Shown piece after piece: positions 32,338 to 32,391 of a DNA stretch of 32,391 nucleotides. The translations under genes and the position numbers were made by a program. The notes under the pieces were generated by a model. It saw only the letters and a program-made list of their open reading frames with translations. It was not told the origin of the DNA and searched no databases. Positions within the stretch are counted from its first letter, which is position 1; every line of letters starts with the position of its first letter. This DNA comes from an uncultured Pedobacter sp. (GTDB lineage: Bacteria > Bacteroidota > Bacteroidia > Sphingobacteriales > Sphingobacteriaceae): assembly GCA_938008555.1 (NCBI GenBank), contig CALLKE010000076.1:1-32391 (forward strand). Direction: 5' to 3'.

Positions 32338-32391
32338 GTAGTGTATCTAAATGTATGATAGGTAATATTGGGACAAAATATGATCGAAAAT

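Overview
The window looks like a chromosomal segment of a Gram-negative Bacteroidota, most likely a Sphingobacteriales-type organism; this assignment is inference from gene content and signals. Supporting evidence: LPS genes (lptE, lpxH); a secreted protein ending in a gliding-motility/CHU_C-type (type IX secretion, type B) sorting domain; AT-rich DNA; several upstream regions with the Bacteroidetes -7 box TAnnTTTG; and the order miaB - sigma-54 regulator - lptE - TPR-like protein - secG - groS - groL. The first 14 bases are the 3' end of an Illumina adapter, so base 1 is an assembly edge and the first gene is truncated by the contig, not by biology.

Layout. 15-2216: a 5'-truncated PLP-dependent aromatic/diamino-acid decarboxylase followed after 1 nt by a GNAT acetyltransferase, probably an amine-making and amine-acylating pair. 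2250-9426 (minus): the groS-groL chaperonin operon and, behind a terminator, a tight five-gene operon miaB > sigma-54 activator > lptE > TPR-like protein > secG. 9550-11379: a membrane-anchored AsmA-like protein. 11452-13690: three tandem copies of a cassette encoding a short lipoprotein with one Fn3-like module, each with its own leader; two of the three have an intrinsic terminator. 13851-17330: rhomboid protease, an unknown protein with a possibly decayed HNH-like N-terminus, a short-chain acyl-CoA dehydrogenase and a DCC-family oxidoreductase. 17486-20329: hutI-hutG (the last two steps of histidine degradation) convergent with 5-formyl-THF cyclo-ligase. 20781-23879: a 740-residue secreted surface protein and, convergently, a secreted protein made of five SHOCT-like repeats. 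24030-28557 (minus): tRNA-Lys and tRNA-Asp, prfA, lpxH, a C-terminal processing protease and a CsbD-like small protein. 28724-32337: gcvP and a lipoprotein that may have a CsgG/LpoB-like fold.

Most of the window is housekeeping: protein folding and export, LPS assembly, tRNA modification, translation termination, C1/glycine and histidine metabolism. The less ordinary parts are the tandem lipoprotein cassettes with a conserved 12-bp leader palindrome, the five-SHOCT secreted protein, the decarboxylase/acetyltransferase pair, and a sigma-54 activator without a sensor domain inside the lptE-secG operon. No mobile element, CRISPR array or rRNA was seen. I see no clearly new multi-gene system; the lipoprotein cassettes and the SHOCT protein are the best candidates for undescribed biology.
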